This document shows, one piece after another, positions 9,171-16,951 of a stretch of 61,226 nt of DNA. The stretch is from positions 1 through 61,226 of the forward strand of contig NZ_FNIB01000017.1 of assembly GCF_900103805.1 (NCBI RefSeq), given 5' to 3'. Made by a program: the position numbers and the translations under genes. The stretch is from Cryobacterium flavum (lineage in GTDB: Bacteria > Actinomycetota > Actinomycetes > Actinomycetales > Microbacteriaceae). The notes beneath the pieces are model-generated. The model searched no databases, had not been told where the DNA came from, and saw only the letters and a list, made by a program, of their open reading frames with translations. Every line of letters starts with the position of its first letter. Position 1 is the stretch's first letter.

Positions 9171-10523
9171 ATGACCGCGACACCCACGTTCACCATCAAC
9201 CGCCGGCAGATTCTGAAGCTCGCCGCGGTATTCGGAGCCACCGCCACTCTCGCCGCGTGCAGCGGGCCCTCGCTCGGAGCGGGTGCCGGCGCCGCTGACG
9301 CACCGGTCACGGACTGGACGGGAGTCATTCCGGCCAAGGAGATCACCTGGTGGAGCAACCACCCGGGAACCTCGAAGCTGATCGAGGAAGAGATCATCAA
9401 GCGCTTCCAGGCCGAGAACCCCGAGATCACGGTGAACCTGGTCACGGCCGGCGCCAACTATGACGAGATCGCGCAGAAGTTCCAGGCGGCATCGGGCACC
9501 AACAGCGTGCCCGACCTCGTGCTGGCGAGCGACGTGTGGTGGTTCCGGTACATGATCAACGGCCAGATTCTGCCGCTGGACGACCTCGCCAAGCACCTCG
9601 AGTTCGACACCGCCGACTTCAACACGACGCTGTACGACGACTACACCTTCACCGGCAACCACTGGGCTATCCCCTACGCCCGCTCCACCCCGCTGTTCTA
9701 CTACAACAAGGCAGTCTGGGCGAAGGCCGGGCTGCCCGACCGGGCACCGAAGACCTGGGCCGAATTTGATGAGTGGGCACCGAAGATTGCGGCCGACGGC
9801 GGCGTGATGCCGCTCGGACTCGGCAAGGGCGCATCCTGGGCGGCCTGGTGGTTCTGCAACATGCTGTGGGGCCAGGGCGGCGCCTACTCCGACGAGTGGA
9901 CGATGACTCTCGACACTCCCGAAGCGATCGCAGCGGCGGACTACCTGCAGTCCCTGATCTACGACCGCAAGATCGCTACCGTGGCCGCGGTCGACCAGGT
10001 CGCCGACTTCGGTGCTGGCCTGACCGGCTGCATCATGGGCTCGACCGGCTCGCTGACCGGCATTCTGAAGGCCGCAACGTTTGACGTCGGCACCGGTTTT
10101 CTGCCGGAAGGCCCGAAAGGGCAGGCCTGCCCGACCGGCGGAACCGGCGTCGCGATCGCCTCCGACCGCACGCCGGAACAGCAGCTGGCCGCCGGCATGT
10201 TCCTGAAGTTTCTGACGAACTCCGAGAACACGGCGTACTTCTCCTCGAACACGGGCTACATGCCGGTGCGCACCTCGGCCCGCGATGGCGAGACCATGAC
10301 CAAGGTCTACGCCGAGTTCCCGCAGTTTCGTACCGCCGTCGACCAGCTCGAGACGACTCGCTCGCAGGACTGGGGCCGCGTCTTCGTGCCGAACGGCGAC
10401 AAGGAGCTCACCACCGCGCTCGAGAAGATCATGCTGCAGCAGGCCGCCCCGGCCGAGGCCTTCGCCGTTGCGAGCACGGCGATCGCGACCTCGTTCGACG
10501 AGAACGTGAGCGCGTACCTGTAA
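9171..10523 (+). CDS. Extracellular solute-binding lipoprotein of the ABC transporter (UgpB/family 1 type)
   Basis: A 450-residue substrate-binding protein. The N-terminus has a twin-arginine-like INRRQILKLAAVFG segment and lipobox LAAC (Cys30), so it is exported and anchored in the membrane. The mature part begins with ITWWSNHPGTSKLIEEEIIKRFQAENPEITVNLV and contains the family-1 hinge region GNHWAIPYARSTPLFYYNKAVWAKAGL and WGQGGAYSDEWTMTLDTPEA. AAGGAG lies seven bases before the ATG at 9171. It ends the transporter operon, followed by a strong terminator. Ligand inferred from neighbouring phosphodiesterases as a glycerol phosphate or phosphodiester; UgpB-like segments support this, but not conclusively. 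Confidence 0.88.
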   Translation: MTATPTFTINRRQILKLAAVFGATATLAACSGPSLGAGAGAADAPVTDWTGVIPAKEITWWSNHPGTSKLIEEEIIKRFQAENPEITVNLVTAGANYDEIAQKFQAASGTNSVPDLVLASDVWWFRYMINGQILPLDDLAKHLEFDTADFNTTLYDDYTFTGNHWAIPYARSTPLFYYNKAVWAKAGLPDRAPKTWAEFDEWAPKIAADGGVMPLGLGKGASWAAWWFCNMLWGQGGAYSDEWTMTLDTPEAIAAADYLQSLIYDRKIATVAAVDQVADFGAGLTGCIMGSTGSLTGILKAATFDVGTGFLPEGPKGQACPTGGTGVAIASDRTPEQQLAAGMFLKFLTNSENTAYFSSNTGYMPVRTSARDGETMTKVYAEFPQFRTAVDQLETTRSQDWGRVFVPNGDKELTTALEKIMLQQAAPAEAFAVASTAIATSFDENVSAYL

Positions 10524-10538
10524 CTCCGGGTGCAGGAG

Positions 10539-10573
10539 AGCGGGCTCGCCGGTTGGCGGGCCCGCTTTTGCGT
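10539..10573 (+). terminator. Rho-independent terminator of the ABC operon
   Basis: AGCGGGCTCGCC, loop GGTT, GGCGGGCCCGCT, then TTTG: a 12-bp stem with one mismatch 16 bp after the binding-protein stop. Its left neighbour on the minus strand is the decayed glycerophosphotransferase fragment. Confidence 0.8.
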
Positions 10574-10589
10574 CTGCCGGGGCGGCATC

Positions 10590-10950
10590 GGCTTGCCAGG
10601 TAGCGACTCGTGGCGAGCGCCCGATAATAGGCGGGCGAGCCGCTTTTCACGAAGCGCACCGTTCGATCGCGGCGAAACTCTTTGCGCGCCGCGCGCGGGT
10701 TCTTCAGCGCCTAATTGTGCCGCAAATGAGCCTGATCGGGGGTAATACGGAGCTGTCGGAACAGGGCTTCGGGTTTGCAGAGCAGGCCGGACCCATTGAA
10801 CGCCTCATACAGCACCGCGTGCGGGTTGATCGGGCGGGAGCGCCAGTAGGCATGGGCCTCATAGCGCAGAGCACGACGGATGCGACCGGCCGCCTGCGCG
10901 AGGCGGCGACGCGGCTCCGTGAACACGGTGGCGAGCAGCCGAGCGATCAT
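10590..10950 (-). pseudogene. Remnant of a CDP-glycerol glycerophosphotransferase gene
   Basis: Minus-strand frame from ATG 10950 reads MIARLLATVF...RSRPINPHAVLYEAFNGSGLLCKPEALFRQLR...AHLRH, then Asn and an in-frame TAG at 10713-10711, then continues in the same frame as ALKNPRAARKEF...TVRFVKSGSPAYYRALATSRYLAS. This is the N-terminal domain of the CDP-glycerol:poly(glycerophosphate) transferase family, which builds teichoic-acid-like polymers. The expected residues at the break are Ile-Trp, so TGG to TAG fits a nonsense mutation. Homology stops near 10598, leaving about 120 of several hundred residues. The ATG is two bases after the neighbouring phosphodiesterase stop, so the intact gene was probably its operon partner. 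Confidence 0.75.
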
Positions 10951-10952
10951 GC

Positions 10953-11993
10953 TCACAGCTTTGGGTAGGCGGTCGGGAGGGCAAGGCCGCGCTCGGTGAG
11001 CACGGCGCGCAGCCGGGTCGGATAGTCGGTGATGATGCCGTCGACGCCCAGGTCGATGAGGGTGTGCATGAGCGCGGTCTCGCTGACCGTCCACGGGATC
11101 ACAGGCAGTCCGGCCGCGTGCGCCGCGGCGACGAGCTCGGGCGTGACCGTCTCGAAGATCGGCGAGAGCGCGTCATACCCCTGCGCGGCAGCGGCGCGGG
11201 CGACGGATCCGTCGTAGTCGTCGATGTCGATGCCGCCCAGGTGCACGCTCGCGCCGGGCCGGCCGACTCCGAGCCAGTCCTCGTCCTGGGCGAGAGCGAC
11301 GAGTCGCAGCTTAGGGGCGATTTCACGCACGAGGTTGAGGGACGCCCAGTCAAAACTCTGCACCGTCACACGATCGGCGCGGCCCGACGCTTCGATCGAT
11401 GCGACGACGGCGCGAGTGAGCGCCTTCATTTCGTCTGCGCCCGCCGGGCCGGGGGTCTCGATCTTGGTCTCGATGTTGAGTTGCACGGTGTCGGCCTGGT
11501 GAACGTCGACGAGCGCGAACACGTCGGCGAGTTCGGCAATGGTGTTTCCCGGCACATTCTGCTGCTCCGGATAGCCCGGAAGCTGCTGGTAGCCGCAATC
11601 GAGCGTCTGGATCTGTTCCAGGGTCAGCTCGCGCACCCGGCTGCCGGCGTAGGGAAATTGCGGGTCGCCGCGGAAGGCGGCATCCGTGTCGCGGCACTTG
11701 GTCGCGGTGAGCACATCGTCGTGCCAGACCACGACGGCGTCGTCGCGGGTGAGATGGGTGTCGAGTTCGAGGGTGCTGACGCCCAGCTCCAGCGAGGCGG
11801 CAAAGGCGGCGAGGCTCTCTTCGGAATGTTCGCCGCGGCCGCCGCGGTGGGATTGCAGGTCGAACTCGGCGAGTTGTGTCGCGCGGGGTGTCTGCGCGGC
11901 GGGCGCCGGCTCCCCCTGCGCGGCCACCACGGCACCGCCGACCAGGACCGTGCTGAGGGCGGCAGCCGCCGCGATGATCACAATCTTGCGCAT
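10953..11993 (-). CDS. Secreted glycerophosphodiester phosphodiesterase
   Basis: A 346-residue GDPD-family protein with an N-terminal signal sequence (MRKIVIIAAAAALSTVLVGGAVVAAQG, cleavage probably after AQG or nearby) and no lipobox. The catalytic domain starts DLQSHRGGRGEHSEESLAAF (HRG), then LELDTHLTRDDAVVVWHDDVL with the metal ligands, and NIETKIE; the C-terminus has PWTVSE...GVDGIITDYPTRL. It would act outside the membrane, releasing glycerol-3-phosphate from phospholipid or teichoic-acid debris for the transporter at 7249-10523. The longer frame to 12044 is rejected because the signal peptide starts at 11993. Two bases downstream lies the remnant glycerophosphotransferase. Confidence 0.88.
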   Translation of the reverse strand: MRKIVIIAAAAALSTVLVGGAVVAAQGEPAPAAQTPRATQLAEFDLQSHRGGRGEHSEESLAAFAASLELGVSTLELDTHLTRDDAVVVWHDDVLTATKCRDTDAAFRGDPQFPYAGSRVRELTLEQIQTLDCGYQQLPGYPEQQNVPGNTIAELADVFALVDVHQADTVQLNIETKIETPGPAGADEMKALTRAVVASIEASGRADRVTVQSFDWASLNLVREIAPKLRLVALAQDEDWLGVGRPGASVHLGGIDIDDYDGSVARAAAAQGYDALSPIFETVTPELVAAAHAAGLPVIPWTVSETALMHTLIDLGVDGIITDYPTRLRAVLTERGLALPTAYPKL

Positions 11994-12120
11994 GCGGCAC
12001 TCTTTCGTGGATCGAAGCACGCCGAGAGGCGTGCATCTGCCCACGTTAAGGAGGCGAGGTGGCCGGCATCCGCTTCGCAGCGGTCAGGCGCATGAACTCT
12101 GTGTTAACACGTTGACTGCG

Positions 12121-13506
12121 TTACGCGCGACGGGCGGTCAGGCGGGGCGGCAGCATCTGCTTGAGCGCACCGGGGCCGGCGCGGCGCAGCGAGACGGCCA
12201 CGATCACGATCACCGCGACCGCGATCGACACCTGGGTGAGCTGCGGGTTCGGCAGGAGCAACCGCAGGGTGAGCGCCATCGGCACGAGCAGCCATTCCCA
12301 GCGGCCGCTGAGCGCCACGAACGGCAGCAGCAGCAGCGCATACCAGGGGTAGCGGGGGCTGAGCACGAGCAGGGTCGCGCCGATCATCACGAGCTGACCG
12401 ACCCAGGGCTGGGTCTGGTCGGTTTTGATGATGACGAGAACGGCCACGATCGCCAGAATAATGCCCGCCACGATCACAGCGGATGCCCCCGGCGCGACCA
12501 GAGACACCAGCGCGAACCGCGAGCCGTCCTGGTAGCCCTCTTCGGTGAGGTAGCCGGGCAGGTAGCCGAGCACCCCGATTCCGGTGGCGAGCACATAGGG
12601 CACGTACAGCAGAGCGAAACTCAGAACAGATGCCGCCACCATGCGCCACCCGCCCCTTTTCAGCAGCGCCGGTGCCGCCAGCACGGGAATGAGTTTGGTG
12701 CCGATTGCGATTCCGAGCATGATGCCGCCGCGCCAGACTTTTTTGCTCGAGACCAGGAACACGGCCGCGACCACGAAAATGACGCCGAGCATGTCTACGT
12801 GCGAGTTGGTGATGGCTTCGGTCGCCACGAGCGGACACCAGGCCCAAAGGGCCGCGTTTCTCTCGTTCAGGCCGCGGCGGCGCATGCCGTTCAGGAGCAG
12901 GACGGTCGTTCCGAGGCTCAGCAGCAACCCGGTGAGCTGCAGCGGCCAATATTCCGGCCCTGGTCCGGTGAGAAAGCGCACACCGGCGAAAAAAATCTCG
13001 CTGGCCGGCGGATAGATCGTGGGTACGGCCGTACGGTTCAGGGCCGAGCAGAGCAGGTCGCCATCGGTCGTGCGGGCGCGCACGATGCGTTCACCGACGC
13101 AGACTTCTGTGCCGACGGCGTTGGTCTGGGGTGCGGGGAAGAGCCAATCTGGTCTCAGGGAATCGAGGCGGGCATCCGCTGGCGTGAAAGCGTAGGGGCT
13201 GATGCCGTTGGTTTGTACGATGCCGTCCCAGGCGTAACGGGCCGAGTCGGTGCTCGTGTTGGGTGGGCCGACCATGGCGGCGCCGCCGATCAGAGCGGAA
13301 CCGGCGAGGATCAGCGCAACGACCGTTTTGCCCCGGACACGGCGCAACAGCCACCAGGCCAGGCCGAAGAGCAGCCAGAGCGCGCTCGTGACCAGCACGA
13401 GCTGCACCTCGTCGCGGTCGGGGTTGAACAGGTCGAACGTGAGCACGCCGAACGCGGTGAGGGCAGCGCTGGCCACCAGCAGGGCAGCGATGATCGTTAT
13501 GCGCAC
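12121..13506 (-). CDS. Polyprenyl-linked-sugar glycosyltransferase (GT-C, GT87-like membrane protein)
   Basis: A 461-residue protein with about 11-12 hydrophobic helices and a large first outer loop holding DSARYAWDGIVQTNGISPYAF, the acidic region expected for GT-C catalysis. Other family-like segments are YPPASEIFFAGV, SHVDMLGVIFV and GTKLIPVLAAPALLKRG. It probably transfers a mannose-type sugar from polyprenyl phosphate at the outer membrane face. It diverges from the molybdenum oxidoreductase at 13619 with a 112-bp gap. Acceptor unknown. Resembles GT87/alpha-1,6-mannosyltransferase-like proteins; the subfamily is not certain. Confidence 0.75.
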   Translation of the reverse strand: MRITIIAALLVASAALTAFGVLTFDLFNPDRDEVQLVLVTSALWLLFGLAWWLLRRVRGKTVVALILAGSALIGGAAMVGPPNTSTDSARYAWDGIVQTNGISPYAFTPADARLDSLRPDWLFPAPQTNAVGTEVCVGERIVRARTTDGDLLCSALNRTAVPTIYPPASEIFFAGVRFLTGPGPEYWPLQLTGLLLSLGTTVLLLNGMRRRGLNERNAALWAWCPLVATEAITNSHVDMLGVIFVVAAVFLVSSKKVWRGGIMLGIAIGTKLIPVLAAPALLKRGGWRMVAASVLSFALLYVPYVLATGIGVLGYLPGYLTEEGYQDGSRFALVSLVAPGASAVIVAGIILAIVAVLVIIKTDQTQPWVGQLVMIGATLLVLSPRYPWYALLLLPFVALSGRWEWLLVPMALTLRLLLPNPQLTQVSIAVAVIVIVAVSLRRAGPGALKQMLPPRLTARRA

Positions 13507-13618
13507 GGTTCAGTCTGTCTCATGGGTCGTGACTTTTCCGGGACCGTTCACCCATTCACCCGCACATCGTAAGGAATTCTTACCCTTTTTGAGCGCGGCG
13601 CGGTGGTGCAATGAAGGT

Positions 13619-14875
13619 ATGCGGCGATTGATGTACGAGGCCCAGCGAGCGCTGGCGTCGCCGGTGCGCAATCCGCGCATGGCCACCGTGATCGGGCGGC
13701 TGCTTGGCGCCGCTTTTCTGATCTGCTTCGGCACCGGCCTGTACAGCCACTTTCTGCAGGAACCGCTCGACTGGATGCGCTTCGCGACCCGGCCCGAGTT
13801 TCTCTACCAGGTGACCCAGGGCACGCACATCATCACGGGCATCGCCTGTTTTCCGCTGCTGTTGGCCAAGCTGTACATCGTCTTTCCAAACCTGTTTGCG
13901 TATCCCCCGGTTCGCGGCATCGTGCATTTTCTGGAGCGCGCGTCGATCGCCCTGTTTGTCGGTGCCTCGCTCGTTCAGATCACGATCGGGCTGCTCAACA
14001 CCTACCAGTGGTACCCGTGGCCGTTTCCGTTTCGGCAGGTGCACTTTGCGCTCGGCTGGGTGCTGATCGGGCTGCTGGTCATCCACATCGCGGTCAAGCT
14101 TCCGGTGATCACGCGGTACTGGAACAAATCTCCGTCCTCCGACGACGAGCATCTCTCCGATGCGGTGTCGGGGGACCGCGGTTCCGATGCCGAGGCCGTG
14201 CGCCTCTGGGGCACGACCCGCCCCAATGGCGTGACCGGGCGGGTGCTCGACTACATTGACGCGACGCCGCGCACTGCGTCGCGGGTCAGTCGGCGCGGGT
14301 TTCTCACCACGGTCGGTGTGGCTACGACCGCCGTCGTCGGTCTCACCGCCGGGCAGACCTTCACACCGCTGAACGCGGTCAACCTGTTCGCGCCGCGCAA
14401 GAAGGGCGTCGGCCAGCAGGGAGTTCCGGTGAACCGCACGAGCGAACAGGCCAAGGTAGCGGATGCCGCCATGGCCCCCGCGTGGAGCCTCACCCTCGCT
14501 GTCTCCGGCACCGAACGCTCGTTCACTCGGGACGAGCTGCTCGCACTGCCGCAGACGTCCGTGCAACTGCCGATCGCCTGTGTCGAGGGCTGGAGCCAGA
14601 TGGCTTCGTGGCGGGGTGTGCGACTGCGCGACCTCGCCGATCTGATGAACGCCGACCCTGACACGTCGTTTCGTCTGATCAGCCTCGAAGAACGCGGCAG
14701 TTTCAGCAAAACGCAGATGGGGCGCGAGTATGTGCGCGACCCGCTCACGCTCGTTGCGCTCGAGCTCAACGGAGAGACGCTCGACCTTGAGCACGGGTAT
14801 CCGGCCCGCATGATCGCGCCCGGCCGGCCCGGTGTGTTGCAGACCAAGTGGCTGAGCCGAATCGAGGCGATCTGA
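13619..14875 (+). CDS. Molybdopterin-dependent oxidoreductase with cytochrome b561-like membrane half
   Basis: A 418-residue fusion. Residues 1-168 have four helices with histidines at 44, 70, 142 and 156 that could bind heme, as in cytochrome b561-type electron carriers. A linker leads to SRRGFLTTVGVATTAVVGL (224-242), a twin-arginine-like fifth membrane anchor. Residues about 288-418 are a sulfite-oxidase-type molybdopterin-binding domain with PIACVEGWS, where Cys321 is the expected Mo ligand. Likely a membrane-anchored, outward-facing oxidoreductase coupled to the respiratory chain. Start at ATG 13619 (GAAGG just upstream); ATG 13631 is possible. It overlaps the next gene by one base (TGATG). 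Substrate unknown. Confidence 0.85.
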   Translation: MRRLMYEAQRALASPVRNPRMATVIGRLLGAAFLICFGTGLYSHFLQEPLDWMRFATRPEFLYQVTQGTHIITGIACFPLLLAKLYIVFPNLFAYPPVRGIVHFLERASIALFVGASLVQITIGLLNTYQWYPWPFPFRQVHFALGWVLIGLLVIHIAVKLPVITRYWNKSPSSDDEHLSDAVSGDRGSDAEAVRLWGTTRPNGVTGRVLDYIDATPRTASRVSRRGFLTTVGVATTAVVGLTAGQTFTPLNAVNLFAPRKKGVGQQGVPVNRTSEQAKVADAAMAPAWSLTLAVSGTERSFTRDELLALPQTSVQLPIACVEGWSQMASWRGVRLRDLADLMNADPDTSFRLISLEERGSFSKTQMGREYVRDPLTLVALELNGETLDLEHGYPARMIAPGRPGVLQTKWLSRIEAI

Positions 14876-15393
14876 TGACTTCTCTTCAAGGCGGTCTGAC
14901 ACCACCGCCGGCCGGAATCGAGGCGTCGACCGGTCAACGGATGCGCAGCATCCGCTTGGTGCTGCTGGGTGTCGGCGTGCTGATGCTGGCCTGGGGCGCG
15001 TTCGTGATGTTCGACTCGGTGCGGCTGACCCGCATTCCCGGGGTGGCGCTGTGGATTGCGGCGGCGATCGTGCTGCACGATGCGATTCTGGCGCCGATCG
15101 TGTTTGCGTTCGGGATTGCGCTGCGGCGGGTCGGACGACGGGCGACCGGGACGATCATTGCGATCGTGCAGGGCGGCATTGTCGTCGGGTCTCTGGTCTC
15201 GCTCGTGGCGGTGCCACTGATCGTGGCAAAAAACTTCGCCCCGGCCAACCCAACGGTGCTGCCGCTGAATTACGGGCTCAACCTAGGGATTTTCTGGCTC
15301 GTGCTCGCGGTGGTAACCGTGGGGCTGTCGGTGTGGGCGTTTCTGCGCGGGCGACGACCGGACGTGGCTTTTCCGGACGACTCCGGGCGCTGA
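14875..15393 (+). CDS. Four-helix membrane protein of unknown function
   Basis: A 172-residue protein with an N-terminal Pro/Gly-rich segment (GGLTPPPAGIEAST) and four hydrophobic helices (about 27-47, 57-85, 95-118, 135-155). It shares a TGATG overlap with the molybdopterin oxidoreductase, so it is probably a coupled membrane partner or assembly factor. I do not recognise a named family. The first helix region includes an inverted pair of the GCATCCG word (14938-14954). No catalytic motifs visible. Confidence 0.75.
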   Translation: MTSLQGGLTPPPAGIEASTGQRMRSIRLVLLGVGVLMLAWGAFVMFDSVRLTRIPGVALWIAAAIVLHDAILAPIVFAFGIALRRVGRRATGTIIAIVQGGIVVGSLVSLVAVPLIVAKNFAPANPTVLPLNYGLNLGIFWLVLAVVTVGLSVWAFLRGRRPDVAFPDDSGR

Positions 15394-15433
15394 GGTGGGT
15401 GGCTGTTGTCGGCGGCCCGCTATTGAGGAGCGG

Positions 15434-15508
15434 CCGGGCCCAGCTTTGAGAACTGGGACCATGATCTAGCATGGGCCCAGTTACCGGGCCCGGGCCCGGG
15501 CCCGGAAA
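15434..15508. repeat. GGGCCC palindromic element, locus 2
   Basis: Begins GGGCCCAGCTTTGAGAACTG, continues GGACCATGATCTAGCATGGG and ends in GGGCCC runs (15485-15504) followed by AAAGAAGG. The CATGGGCCC...CCGGAAAGA part matches the copy inside the epimerase gene at 21215-21278. It lies between the convergent membrane-protein and methyltransferase genes. Confidence 0.75.
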
Positions 15509-15518
15509 GAAGGTACGG

Positions 15519-16286
15519 TCAGGCGCGGGCTAGGCGGGCGAAGGAACGGCCTCCGCGGGTCCATTCGGCGACCTGCACGAGTCCAACGCGGGCCGCGCGG
15601 CGGCGCAGGGCGCTGACGCCGATCTCGGCCCAGGGGAACGCATCGCTCGTGTGTCCGGCCGCGTCGTGCAAGGTGCCCTCGTAGGCGAGGTCATGCTCGG
15701 GGTCGCGGTGCACCTCGACGACGAGCACGCCGTCGGCGCAGAGCAGCGACACACAGCGGTCGAGCAGAGCGTCGGGGTCGCCGCCGATACCGATATTGCC
15801 GTCAACGAGGAGCAGGGTCGCCCAGGTTCCCGCGAGCGGAATGTAGTCGAAGACGGAGCGCTGCAGCACGGCGAGACCGGCTGCGAGGGCGATGCGCACG
15901 GCGGTCGGCGAGACGTCGACGCCGAGGGCATCGAGTCCCTCGTCGATCGCGGCCTGGATCATGCGGCCCGGTCCACAGCCGATGTCCAGCACCGGTCCCG
16001 CGACGCCGCAGAGCAGGGAACGGTCGATTGCATCGGCTCCGGCGCTCCAGCGCCCGGCGTGCATGGTCGACACGCGCGTCGGCGTTCCCGGATCGGCATC
16101 GGCTCGATTGCCGTGCAGGTACAGCACGTTGTCATCGGATTGCAGCGCCTGGGCATACGGTTCGGATCCGCCGGACCCGAACGTGGTCGGGCGGCGAAAA
16201 CGCTCGGCCGTGGCGCGGTCTCTGGCAGCGTCGTCGAGTTCCCAGTCGGCCGACTGCTCCCACAGGCGCGGCGACACGAGGGTCAT
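15519..16286 (-). CDS. Class I SAM-dependent methyltransferase
   Basis: A 255-residue protein with a Rossmann SAM-binding motif VLDIGCGPGRMIQAA around residue 105, then LGVDVSPTAVRIA and FDYIPLAGTWATLLLVDGNIGIGGDP. Its start (16286) overlaps the DUF2064 stop by four bases (ATGA), placing it last in a GT2-DUF2064-methyltransferase operon. The N-terminal part (FRRPTTFGSGGSEPYAQALQ...HGNRADADPGTPTRV) may form a substrate lid. The long open frame continuing to 17057 is antisense-free readthrough over upstream genes and is not used. Methyl acceptor unknown, probably a glycan or glycolipid given the neighbours. Confidence 0.85.
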   Translation of the reverse strand: MTLVSPRLWEQSADWELDDAARDRATAERFRRPTTFGSGGSEPYAQALQSDDNVLYLHGNRADADPGTPTRVSTMHAGRWSAGADAIDRSLLCGVAGPVLDIGCGPGRMIQAAIDEGLDALGVDVSPTAVRIALAAGLAVLQRSVFDYIPLAGTWATLLLVDGNIGIGGDPDALLDRCVSLLCADGVLVVEVHRDPEHDLAYEGTLHDAAGHTSDAFPWAEIGVSALRRRAARVGLVQVAEWTRGGRSFARLARA

Positions 16287-16951
16287 GAGCGTGCCCCGTT
16301 CACGGTGGGCAATTCGGCATTCCGCAACAGAGCGGATGCCGTCACCCCCGCGAAAGCACGCGCGAACCGGGTGTGGGGGGCGCTGGAGGCGACGGTGTGG
16401 GCATCCGTTATGGTGTCGATGTCGGTGAGTGAGGGCAGCAGGCCGACGGTGAGGCCGGCCTCGTCGAGGCGTTGCAGCTGGTGGGCGCCGGTGTCGGCGC
16501 GGCTCATCGGGATGCCGCGGAGCAGCGCGCCGGTCGGGTTTTTGAGCGCGAGCGCCCAGAAACCGCCATCGTCTGCGGGACCGAACCAGGCATCCGTTTC
16601 GTCGCCCCAGCCGGTGAAGACGGGCGCGAGCGCGGCGGCGTTGATCTGGGGGGTGTCCATGCCGAGCAGGAGCGTCGGCTCGTCGAGGTGGTCGAAGATG
16701 GCGGCGAGTCGCTCGTCGAGACTGCCGGAGGTCTGCGGCAGAATCTCCCAATCGGATGCCTCCGGCGGCGGGGTCACACCGTCGAACGCGAGGATGTGAC
16801 GGGTGGCGGGCAGCGCGCCGGCGACGGCGAGGGTGTCGGCGAGGCTGGCGGCCGCAAGCTGGGCGGCCTGCTCGAGGGAGAGCGGCGGGTGCAGGCGGGT
16901 CTTGACCTTGCCGGGAAGGCATTCCTTGGCGATGACGACGATAGCGGTCAT
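16283..16951 (-). CDS. DUF2064 / CofC-like nucleotidyltransferase-fold protein
   Basis: A 222-residue protein of the DUF2064 (glycosyltransferase-A fold) family: N-terminal MTAIVVIAKECLPGKVKTRLHPPL is the nucleotide-binding loop, LLLGMDTPQIN and GPADDGGFWALALK are the two other family motifs. Members often sit beside GT2 enzymes and methyltransferases, as here, with ATGA overlaps at both ends (16948-16951 and 16283-16286). It resembles CofC-type guanylyltransferases but the reaction is not established. Probably activates or transfers a small phosphorylated building block for the same glycan as the adjacent GT2 enzyme. Confidence 0.85.
   Translation of the reverse strand: MTAIVVIAKECLPGKVKTRLHPPLSLEQAAQLAAASLADTLAVAGALPATRHILAFDGVTPPPEASDWEILPQTSGSLDERLAAIFDHLDEPTLLLGMDTPQINAAALAPVFTGWGDETDAWFGPADDGGFWALALKNPTGALLRGIPMSRADTGAHQLQRLDEAGLTVGLLPSLTDIDTITDAHTVASSAPHTRFARAFAGVTASALLRNAELPTVNGARS

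Noticed and set aside
11686..13572. 628-codon plus-strand open frame opposite the GT-C gene
   Set aside because: Antisense shadow of 12121-13506; the translation is Arg/Gln/His-rich low-complexity without any domain, as expected for high-GC antisense frames.
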